Source of the DNA: Planctomycetales bacterium
Lineage (GTDB): Bacteria > Planctomycetota > Planctomycetia > Planctomycetales > Planctomycetaceae
Reading direction: 5' to 3'
Length of the DNA: 7,639 bases
NCBI GenBank assembly: GCA_020050375.1
Contig: JAGVKR010000782.1
Location: 1 to 7,639, forward strand
Made by a program: the position numbers and the translations under genes
Notes under the pieces: model-generated
Told to the model about the DNA's origin: nothing
What the model saw: only the letters and a program-made list of their open reading frames with translations
Databases searched by the model: none
Shown: positions 1-6,907 of the stretch, piece after piece
Numbering within the stretch: position 1 is the first letter of the stretch
How the letters are laid out: each line of letters starts with the position of its first letter

Positions 1-6
1 AAAATC

Positions 7-122
7 AAATGTCTAACGAAAGCCCAAACCAAAAAGTCGAAACGGTGGGTGTTCTGTCAGTTTTTGATTTTGGTCCTTTCGGATGTCCTAAGACATTTGT
101 CTTTCGACATTCGGGTTTTTCT
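7..122. repeat. Degenerate heptanucleotide-period repeat region upstream of the antiporter gene
   Basis: The sequence breaks into 7-base steps. From about 60 to 122 the units are T-rich and of the type ATTTGTC, TTTCGAC, ATTCGGG. From about 7 to 41 the units are A-rich and of the complementary type, such as TAACGAA and AGTCGAA. The two halves therefore lie in opposite orientation; for example AAATGTCT at 7-14 pairs with AGACATTT at 91-98. Low-copy degenerate tracts of this kind (ATTCGTC/TTCGACATT-like) are, to my recollection, common between planctomycete genes. I see no gene in 1-135, and this repeat supplies the spurious residues if the next gene is started too early. No promoter can be placed with confidence. 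Confidence 0.5.
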
Positions 123-135
123 GCGGACGGCGGGG

Positions 136-1569
136 ATGAAGCCCGCCGCTCGCTGGGGTATGGTCCTTTTCGCGATCCTGCTGGCTTGCATTCCGGCGAC
201 GGGTCTGGCCGCCGACGAAGCGCACGCGGCGGGATTCCCCGCGGCCAGCCTTCCCGTGTGGACCATCGCGCCGTTCGCGGCCCTCCTGTTGTGCATCGCC
301 ATCATGCCGCTGTTTGCAGCGCATTGGTGGGAACACAACCGGAACAAGGGAATCATCGCCGCGGGCCTGTCGGTGCCGCTGATTCTGTATCTCGTAATGA
401 CCTTTGGCGAGCTGGGGGTCCACGAGCTCGTTCACAAGCTGAAGGAATACGTCTCGTTCATTGCGCTGCTGGCGGCGCTGTTTGTGATCAGCGGCGGAAT
501 TTACGTGCGGGGGTCGCTATCGGGAACGCCGCTCGTCAACACGGGGCTCCTGGCGTTCGGGGCGCTCATCGCCAGCTTCGTGGGGACAACGGGGGCGTCG
601 GTCCTGCTGATCCGTCCGTTGCTGCGGGCCAACGCTCCGCGAGTGAAGCGCGCCCATGTCGTCGTGTTTTTCATATTCATCGTCTCGAACTGCGGGGGCT
701 TGCTGACTCCCCTGGGCGACCCCCCCCTCTTCCTGGGATTCCTTGCCGGCGTCCCCTTCGAATGGACGCTGCGTCTGTGGAAGGAGTGGCTCTTCGTCAA
801 CGGGCTGCTCTTGGTGATCTTCAACGTGCTCGACCAGTCGATCTTCGCCCGCGAAGAGAAGGAACGCCCCGGGTCGCAGCTCGAAGAAGTGCAGAAGCAC
901 GAGCCGCTCAGCGTCCTCGGCCTGCACAACCTGCTGTTTCTTCTCGGCGTCATCGCCGTGATCTACGGCTCGGGGAAGGGGTTCGGCACGGCCGACGGAA
1001 AGTGGCCCGAGGGAGTCCAGGAAGGCCTGCTGATATTGCTGGCGATCGCTTCGTATTTCACGACGCCGCGCGAAATCCATCAGAGCAACCGCTTCAGCTT
1101 CACGCCGATCAACGAGGTGGCGATCCTCTTCGCCGGGATCTTCGTGACGATGACCCCCGCGCTCCTGCTCCTCAATGCGCATGGCAGCGAGCTGGGCGTG
1201 AAAGAGCCCTGGCAGTTCTTCTGGGCGACCGGCACGCTTTCGAGCTTTCTCGACAACGCGCCGACCTATTTGACGTTTGCCTCGGCGGCCTGCGGCCTGA
1301 ATCACATCAGCACTTCCGACCCGGCGTACCTGAAGCTATTCCTGGAGTTGCCCCCCGTCGCCCGCGCGCCGGAACTGCTCGCCGCCATCTCCTGCGGCGC
1401 TGTCTTCATGGGGGCCAACACCTATATCGGCAACGGCCCCAATTTCATGGTCAAGGCGATCGCCGAGGAAAACGGCGTGGAAATGCCCGGCTTCTTCGGC
1501 TACATGGGCTACGCAATCGCAATTCTGATCCCGATCTTCATCGCCGTGACGTTCGTGTTCTTCCGCTGA
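136..1569 (+). CDS. Sodium:proton antiporter / CitMHS-like permease (ion transporter superfamily)
   Basis: A polytopic inner-membrane transporter of 477 residues. It opens with a probable signal sequence (charged MKPAARW, then hydrophobic VLFAILLACIPATGLAA), followed by about ten further hydrophobic segments. Two similar signature loops stand out, as expected for the two inverted halves of the ion transporter (NhaD/ArsB/CitMHS) fold: SNCGGLLTPLGDPPLF at residues 184-199 and GANTYIGNGPNFMVKAIA at 426-443. SSFLDNAPTYLTF at 369-381 matches the DNxP-type motif of NhaD-like antiporters. Known members exchange Na+ for H+ or carry dicarboxylates or citrate; the substrate here is not determined by sequence. 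An ATG at 49 is in frame, but the extra 29 residues (including LSFDIRVF) come from the repeat tract, and the ATG at 136 begins directly at the signal sequence. Its Shine-Dalgarno is poor (G-rich GGCGGGG abutting the ATG). The gene stands alone, with 256 bases to the next gene. Confidence 0.9.
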   Translation: MKPAARWGMVLFAILLACIPATGLAADEAHAAGFPAASLPVWTIAPFAALLLCIAIMPLFAAHWWEHNRNKGIIAAGLSVPLILYLVMTFGELGVHELVHKLKEYVSFIALLAALFVISGGIYVRGSLSGTPLVNTGLLAFGALIASFVGTTGASVLLIRPLLRANAPRVKRAHVVVFFIFIVSNCGGLLTPLGDPPLFLGFLAGVPFEWTLRLWKEWLFVNGLLLVIFNVLDQSIFAREEKERPGSQLEEVQKHEPLSVLGLHNLLFLLGVIAVIYGSGKGFGTADGKWPEGVQEGLLILLAIASYFTTPREIHQSNRFSFTPINEVAILFAGIFVTMTPALLLLNAHGSELGVKEPWQFFWATGTLSSFLDNAPTYLTFASAACGLNHISTSDPAYLKLFLELPPVARAPELLAAISCGAVFMGANTYIGNGPNFMVKAIAEENGVEMPGFFGYMGYAIAILIPIFIAVTFVFFR

Positions 1570-1825
1570 GAAAAAGCCATCGCAACTTCCCCCCTTAAGT
1601 CAACGGGTTCCTCGAAGACAAACGGAAGGTCAAGATGGAGTTGCAGGAGTCGCTGTTCTTGAACCAAGCCATTCAGAAGAGGCCGCAGCGGCTCATTGGA
1701 GCTTCGATTGGGGCACTTTCGATATGCCGCAGGCGTCCCGCCCCTGGTAGCCGATTGCTTTACCTGGTCATTCAAAGACGACAGGCAGTCGTTTCGTAGA
1801 GAATTCGCCCATCGAGGATCCGTTC
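1570..1825. other. Intergenic stretch, no confident gene
   Basis: No clear hairpin plus T-run terminator follows the antiporter stop. One short + strand reading frame at 1635-1799 (54 codons) has a GGAAGG Shine-Dalgarno-like sequence five bases before its ATG and begins MELQESLFLNQAIQKRPQ. Its second half is Arg/Pro-rich, as expected of non-coding GC-rich sequence, and I do not recognise the product. It could be a small gene, a gene remnant or chance. The promoter of the downstream msrBA gene should lie here, but no convincing -35/-10 pair is visible. Confidence 0.4.
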
Positions 1826-2890
1826 ATGGTTCGCATCTACGTCTTCAATCGAGAGGGAAAAATCGTCGGACCGGTCGAGTCGCCGCGAGTTGAATTGAGC
1901 GACGACGAATGGCGGAAACGGCTCTCGCCCAGCCAATTCCAGATCGCCCGGAGCAAGGGGACGGAGCGCGCCTTCTGCGGGACGTTGCTCGACAACAAGA
2001 TGGAGGGGGTCTACGCCTGTGTCTGCTGCGGGCTTCCGCTGTTCTCCTCGAATGCGAAGTTCAATTCGGGAACCGGGTGGCCGAGCTTCTTTCAGCCAAT
2101 CGCGCAGGGGAATGTCGCCGAGCATCCGGACTTCGAGCATGGGATGGTCCGCGTCGAGATCCTCTGCCGGCGGTGCGATGCCCACCTCGGGCACGTTTTC
2201 GATGACGGGCCGCGGCCGACCGGGTTGAGGTTTTGTCTCAATTCCGAATCGCTGACGTTCACGCCGAGCGAGCGGTTGGGGGAGTTGGCCGATCCGGCGG
2301 CGGAGGGGGAGGGGACCGGGGAACTGGGACCGGGGACCGGGAAATCCGGGCACACAGCGACGGCCGTGTTGGGGGGTGGGTGTTTCTGGTGCACCGAGGC
2401 GGCGTTCGAGCAGCTTGAGGGAGTGAGCGACGTTGAGAGCGGGTATGCGGGGGGAACGAAAGATACGGCCAACTACGAGCGCGTCGGTCGCGGCGACACG
2501 GGGCACGCCGAGGTGATTCGGATCACCTACGATCCCAAGCGGCTCAGTTACGACCGGCTGCTGGATGTGTTCTTCGACGCCCACGACCCGACGCAACTCA
2601 ATCGCCAGGGAAACGACATCGGCACGCAATACCGCTCGGTGATCTTCTACGTGAATGAAGCCGAGAAAGTGGCCGCCGCGGCGAAGATCAAGAAGCTGAA
2701 CGAAGGCAAAGCGTTCCCGCGCCCGATCGTCACGACGCTCGAACCATTGACGGCGTGCTACCCCGCTGAAGCGTACCACCAGGATTACGCCCGGCAGAAT
2801 CCGGGCCAGCCGTACATACAGTTCCATGCGATTCCGAAGGTGTGCAAAATCCGCGAGAAGCATGCGGACCTGATCCGAACCGAGAGGTGA
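1826..2890 (+). CDS. msrBA: Bifunctional methionine sulfoxide reductase, MsrB-MsrA fusion
   Basis: Reduces both epimers of methionine sulfoxide in oxidised proteins: the MsrB half acts on the R form, the MsrA half on the S form. The protein has 354 residues. The MsrB domain (about 20-150) carries zinc-binding pairs C65/C68 (ACVCCG) and C114/C117 (LCRRC), the SGTGWPSFF motif at 81-89 and the catalytic Cys137 in RFCLNSESL. Cys51 (RAFCG) is placed where some MsrB enzymes keep their resolving cysteine. A Gly/Glu-rich linker (about 155-177) leads to the MsrA domain (178-345), with catalytic Cys186 in GCFWC, the GYAGG motif and YHQDY near 317-321. Cys311 and Cys340 are candidate resolving residues. 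No signal peptide is visible, so it is probably cytoplasmic and recycled by thioredoxin. The start is supported by GAGGA at 1814-1818, seven bases upstream of the ATG. The linker is encoded by a heptad repeat. The sialidase-like gene follows after 2 bases. Confidence 0.96.
   Translation: MVRIYVFNREGKIVGPVESPRVELSDDEWRKRLSPSQFQIARSKGTERAFCGTLLDNKMEGVYACVCCGLPLFSSNAKFNSGTGWPSFFQPIAQGNVAEHPDFEHGMVRVEILCRRCDAHLGHVFDDGPRPTGLRFCLNSESLTFTPSERLGELADPAAEGEGTGELGPGTGKSGHTATAVLGGGCFWCTEAAFEQLEGVSDVESGYAGGTKDTANYERVGRGDTGHAEVIRITYDPKRLSYDRLLDVFFDAHDPTQLNRQGNDIGTQYRSVIFYVNEAEKVAAAAKIKKLNEGKAFPRPIVTTLEPLTACYPAEAYHQDYARQNPGQPYIQFHAIPKVCKIREKHADLIRTER
2304..2345 (+). repeat. In-frame heptanucleotide repeat encoding the MsrB-MsrA linker
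   Basis: Six consecutive 7-base units, degenerate around GGGGACC (2311-2317 and 2332-2338 are identical; others include GGGGAAC and TGGGACC). On the opposite strand the units read close to CCCCGGT. Because 7 is not a multiple of 3, successive units are read in different frames, giving Gly/Glu/Thr/Pro-rich residues (GEGTGELGPGTG) with no structural constraint. The tract sits exactly between the two catalytic domains. The unit resembles the CCCCAGT-type short tandemly repeated sequences of filamentous cyanobacteria. Confidence 0.65.
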
Positions 2891-2892
2891 CT
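2882..2892 (+). promoter_or_regulatory. Ribosome binding site deciding the TTG start of the sialidase-like gene
   Basis: GAGAGGTGA (2882-2890) is a close match to the anti-Shine-Dalgarno complement and includes the TGA stop of msrBA. It lies two bases before a TTG at 2893 that is in frame with the sialidase-like protein and directly precedes a good signal peptide. A GTG at 2887, overlapping the stop as GTGA, is the alternative start, but the ribosome binding site would then be too close. Either way the two genes are expected to be translationally coupled. Confidence 0.55.
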
Positions 2893-4611
2893 TTGACCGG
2901 TCAGCGCGTTTTCAGAACGATCGTTGTCATTTCGACCGCCATCATCGGCGTTTTCGCAATCACGAACGAGAGCGCCCCAGCCGCCGACCCACCGGTGGCA
3001 GCGTCCTCCGCGCCGCCGCCGTCGTTTCTCACCGACCTCAAAGAGGTCGCGCGCCTGGTCAGGTTTCCCGACGGACAGCTCGCGGCCATCTTCCTGCGGA
3101 ATACGAAAGACGGAACGGACCTGGCAGGACGTTTTTCGGGGGACAACGGAAAGACGTGGGGGGAAGTCCGGGCGCTGATGTCGATTCCCAAGGAAGACGC
3201 GGGCTTCGGCAGCCCCGAGCCGCTCGTCGACCGCGACGGAGAATTGCACGTGTTTCTGCTCAAGTCCCGCAAGAAAATCCCTTCGGGGCTGGACATCGAC
3301 ATCTGGTATGCGCGCTCGTTCGACGGACGGACGCGCTGGCAGCAACCGCGGCGGATCTGGGAAGGCTATACCGGTTCGCTCAACTGTGTCATCCAGATGC
3401 GCAGCGGACGGATCGTGCTCCCGTTCTCGTACAAGACGAACCGCACCTGGGCCGAGCGCGGCGAAGGGTTTGACGCTTACACTTACATGGGAACGTTCGA
3501 CAGCACGGTGCTTTACTCCGACGACGGTGGAGCAACGTGGAAGGAATCGCCGACGCCCCTCAAAGTCCTCGCCCCCGATCTGGGGACATACGGGGCAATC
3601 GAGCCGGTCGTCGTCGAACTGAGCGACGGCCGGGTGTGGATGCTGATCCGCACACAGCACGGACGCTTCTACGAATCGTTCTCGAAGGACGGCGGGACCT
3701 GGTCGAAGCCGCAACCGACGCGGATTCTCTCGTCCGACTCGCCGGCGGGGCTGGTCCGCCTCGACGACGGGCGGATCGTGATGTTGTGGAACAATTGCCT
3801 GCGGTTTCCCTATGCATACGGCGGCCGGCACGTGCTGCACGGGGCGATTTCGGCCGATGACGGAAAAACCTGGCGCGGCTTCCGGGAGATCGCGAAAAAT
3901 CCCCGGCGGCATGAGCCGCCCCCGCCGCGTGGCGATCACGGCGCGACTTACCCGATCCCGTGTGCCGTGAACGACGGCAAGGTCATCTCGACGACGGGAC
4001 TTCCCAGTCCCAACTTCAATCTATTCATCGACCCGGCCTGGCTCTACGAGACGTCGCGCGCTGACGACTTCCAGCACGGGCTCGAGGAATGGTCGGTGTT
4101 CGGCGTGAAGGGGGTCGAGCTCGTCCCGCATCCGCAACGGCCCGATCGACAGGTGCTGGCTCTTCGCAAGAGCGAGCCCGACTGGCCCGCCGCTGCCGTC
4201 TGGAATTTCCCCGCCGACGCGAAAGGCCAGTTACGATTGCGGCTTCGATTGAAGCCGGGCTTTGCCGGCGCGCGGATCGGAATCACCGATCACTTTTCGG
4301 TTCCCTTCGACGAGCTGGACCAGTTCCAGAACCTGTTCCATTTCCCGATCGCGGCCGATGGCTCGATCGATGCCAGGAATAAACTTCCGATTGACCAGTG
4401 GATCGATCTCGCGTTCGACTGGGACACCGACCAGCGGCAGTGTGTCGTCTCGGTCAACGGTCGGAAGATTGCGACGCTGCCACAACGACGCGAGACCCTC
4501 GGAATCTGCTACCTCCGCTTGGTCTCAACCGCCGAGACGACCGACGATGCGGGGCTGCTGGTGGAAAGGGTCGAAGCGAAAGTTTCGGGGGACGCGGCGC
4601 CGCGCGAATGA
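2893..4611 (+). CDS. Secreted sialidase-like (BNR/Asp-box) protein with C-terminal beta-sandwich region
   Basis: Predicted six-bladed beta-propeller of the sialidase family (BNR_2 type, exo-alpha-sialidase-like), 572 residues from the TTG start. A signal peptide is clear: TGQRVFRT, then hydrophobic IVVISTAIIGVFAIT, then NESAPAADPP with possible cleavage after an AxA. Four Asp-boxes are visible: SGDNGKTW (82-89), SDDGGATW (209-216), SKDGGTW (264-270) and SADDGKTW (320-327). GSLNCVIQMRSGRIVLPF and EPVVVELSDGRVWMLIR are typical strand pairs of this family. From about 392 to 560 follows an all-beta region, perhaps concanavalin-like (VNGRKIATLP near 521). I do not see the FRIP motif of classical neuraminidases, so sialic acid as substrate is unproven; planctomycete members may act on other glycans. 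An ATG at 2842 would lengthen the protein by 17 residues without signal-peptide character and overlap msrBA. Probably in one transcript with msrBA. Confidence 0.85.
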   Translation: MTGQRVFRTIVVISTAIIGVFAITNESAPAADPPVAASSAPPPSFLTDLKEVARLVRFPDGQLAAIFLRNTKDGTDLAGRFSGDNGKTWGEVRALMSIPKEDAGFGSPEPLVDRDGELHVFLLKSRKKIPSGLDIDIWYARSFDGRTRWQQPRRIWEGYTGSLNCVIQMRSGRIVLPFSYKTNRTWAERGEGFDAYTYMGTFDSTVLYSDDGGATWKESPTPLKVLAPDLGTYGAIEPVVVELSDGRVWMLIRTQHGRFYESFSKDGGTWSKPQPTRILSSDSPAGLVRLDDGRIVMLWNNCLRFPYAYGGRHVLHGAISADDGKTWRGFREIAKNPRRHEPPPPRGDHGATYPIPCAVNDGKVISTTGLPSPNFNLFIDPAWLYETSRADDFQHGLEEWSVFGVKGVELVPHPQRPDRQVLALRKSEPDWPAAAVWNFPADAKGQLRLRLRLKPGFAGARIGITDHFSVPFDELDQFQNLFHFPIAADGSIDARNKLPIDQWIDLAFDWDTDQRQCVVSVNGRKIATLPQRRETLGICYLRLVSTAETTDDAGLLVERVEAKVSGDAAPRE

Positions 4612-4633
4612 TGGTGCGCGGCAATCGTAGACC

Positions 4634-4726
4634 GGTGACTGGTCTATTTTTCGCTCGACCGTTTCGGGAAATAGCTCGCGAGCAGAACGCGCGATGGTCC
4701 CTCTCACGAAAAATGGACCTGTCCCG
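4634..4726. repeat. REP-like inverted pair, outer copies
   Basis: Two 20-base elements in opposite orientation, 4634-4653 and 4707-4726. The reverse complement of the second matches the first at 16 of 20 positions; the shared core is GGTCYATTTTTCG. Between the arms lies a perfect palindrome, GCTCGCGAGC (4674-4683). The pair is a diverged relative of the nearly perfect pair that follows at 4757-4834. No transposase gene is present in the window. Confidence 0.65.
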
Positions 4727-4756
4727 TTCAGAACCACGGACGTCCACTCGCGCGAG

Positions 4757-4834
4757 GGGGTCAGGTCCATTTTCCGGCAATGACGGATCACCGTTTTGTG
4801 TGGCGCGACGTCGCCGGAAAATAGACCTGACCCC
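4757..4834. repeat. REP-like inverted repeat, inner copies, possible bidirectional terminator
   Basis: Arms of 22 bases at 4757-4778 and 4813-4834 are inverted copies with a single mismatch (T-C at 4768 versus A at 4823). The core is GGGGTCAGGTCYATTTTCC. The 34-base spacer holds a small hairpin, ACGG-ATCA-CCGT (4783-4794), and the palindrome GCGACGTCGC (4805-4814) that runs into the right arm. GGGGTCAGGTCYATTTTC-type sequences are, as I recall, dispersed in planctomycete and other environmental genomes, often near REP-associated (Y1/IS200-like) transposases. Located between converging genes and ending only 5 bases from the DUF1501 stop, it could form a stable hairpin that ends transcription from both sides. 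Confidence 0.75.
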
Positions 4835-4839
4835 GATGG

Positions 4840-6306
<1,467 letters not shown>

Positions 6307-6318
6307 TCGCAGGTCGCG

Positions 6319-6552
6319 TCAAAGGTGTGCCGAAAGCTCTTCCGCTGTCGTGTTGATGTCTCGCAGAATCTTTCTCAATAAACCACGGCCGATTGTCTTT
6401 CCCTTATGGAAGGGAATCGTCGTCTTGCGCCCGTCGGGATGTCCGTATCGACGATGGCTTCCTGGTGACTTTCGGAGCAGCACAAATCCGATCTTGAACA
6501 GCGCTCGCTCGACTTCCTGAGGGCGCAGGATGGGCAATCGGCCCTCAGTCAT
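6319..6552 (-). CDS. hicA: HicA family toxin (mRNA interferase)
   Basis: A 77-residue HicA/YcfA-like protein with a double-stranded-RNA-binding-like fold; family members cleave mRNA and stop growth when freed from HicB. The whole family pattern is visible: RPQEVERALFKIGFVLLRKSPGSHRRY, with the catalytic His33 in GSH, then TTIPFHKGKTIGRGLLRKILRDI ending in TTAEEL. The catalytic histidine and the C-terminal core are intact, so the toxin is probably functional. Its ATG overlaps the hicB stop as ATGA, and a strong GAGGTGA ribosome binding site lies at 6557-6563. The toxin is second in the operon, unlike the hicA-first order of E. coli, although hicB-first pairs are also known. Confidence 0.93.
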   Translation of the reverse strand: MTEGRLPILRPQEVERALFKIGFVLLRKSPGSHRRYGHPDGRKTTIPFHKGKTIGRGLLRKILRDINTTAEELSAHL

Positions 6553-6818
6553 ATTGTCACCTCAACCTGCCGCAGGCCGATCACCTCCGGGTAACGCAGG
6601 TCGCCGCCGTTCGAGCGGCTCGTCCGCTCTTCGATGCAGATCGCGATCACGTCTCGAATGTTCTCCATCGCTTCTTCAAATGTGTCCCCCTGCGTGTAAC
6701 AGGCCTCCAGCGCCGGACACCAGGCGACGTATTTTCCATCCTCGTCAACCTCGATGACGACCTGTAGCTGATATTTGCGAGCACCTTTGGCGAGATCTTT
6801 CTTTTTTGTCGCTTTCAT
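6549..6818 (-). CDS. hicB: HicB family antitoxin, short form
   Basis: Antitoxin partner of HicA, 89 residues. After a Lys-rich start (MKATKKKDLAKGARK) comes the HicB partial RNase H-like fold: YQLQVVIEVDEDGKYVAWCPALEACYTQGDTFEEAMENIRDVIAICIEE (about residues 16-64), with the family pattern P-x-L-x-x-C-x-x-Q-G-D-T-x-E-E-A. The remaining 25 residues (RYPEVIGLRQVEVTI) are too short for the ribbon-helix-helix or HTH DNA-binding domain found in longer HicB proteins. The ATG at 6818 was chosen because AGGTG (6823-6827) lies four bases upstream; in-frame ATGs at 6833 and 6866 lack suitable sites. The 89 bases up to the DUF1553 stop are the only room for a private promoter; I see no convincing -35/-10 pair there. 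Confidence 0.9.
   Translation of the reverse strand: MKATKKKDLAKGARKYQLQVVIEVDEDGKYVAWCPALEACYTQGDTFEEAMENIRDVIAICIEERTSRSNGGDLRYPEVIGLRQVEVTI
6557..6563 (-). promoter_or_regulatory. Strong ribosome binding site of hicA, inside hicB
   Basis: GAGGTGA on the - strand, four bases upstream of the hicA ATG. It lies within the last codons of hicB and is the strongest Shine-Dalgarno on this strand, so hicA may be translated both by coupling and independently. Confidence 0.7.
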
Positions 6819-6907
6819 CAAGCACCTGTACATCCTGCCTAGAGCCAAGACCTCGTCCGGCGCCATCCCAACTGGCAGCCTTGATACCGACTAACATTGT
6901 CTCTCGT

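Noticed and set aside
517..1305. Antisense open frame of 262 codons under the antiporter
   Set aside because: Composition rich in Arg, Glu and Gln with no recognisable domain; explained by third-position GC bias of the real gene.
9..1598. Long + strand open frame of 529 codons overlapping the antiporter
   Set aside because: Arg/Pro/Gly-rich translation without membrane segments or motifs; a GC-rich shadow of the transporter gene, which has clear family signatures in the other frame.
1570..1610. Intrinsic terminator after the antiporter
   Set aside because: A C-run is present, but there is no stable GC hairpin followed by a T-run.
1509..1775. Antisense open frame of 88 codons across the antiporter end and the gap
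   Set aside because: Overlaps the conserved transporter C-terminus, no ribosome binding site or family resemblance; though its middle part looks protein-like, the evidence is too thin to call it.
1772..2863. Antisense open frame of 363 codons opposite msrBA
   Set aside because: Covers both catalytic domains of MsrBA, whose motifs are intact; no start signal or domain on the antisense strand.
2842..2892. Upstream ATG start for the sialidase-like protein
   Set aside because: Lies inside msrBA, lacks a ribosome binding site, and would place 17 non-hydrophobic residues before an otherwise normal signal peptide.
2785..3939. Antisense open frame of 384 codons opposite the sialidase-like gene
   Set aside because: Low-complexity Arg/Pro/Val-rich translation, no family resemblance; mirrors the codon bias of the real gene.
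4634..4834. CRISPR array
   Set aside because: Copies alternate in orientation, differ in sequence and have unequal spacers, and no cas gene is present; a REP/BIME-like arrangement fits better.
6819..6866. Longer HicB start at ATG 6866
   Set aside because: No Shine-Dalgarno upstream and 16 extra residues outside the family core; the ATG at 6818 has AGGTG at good spacing.
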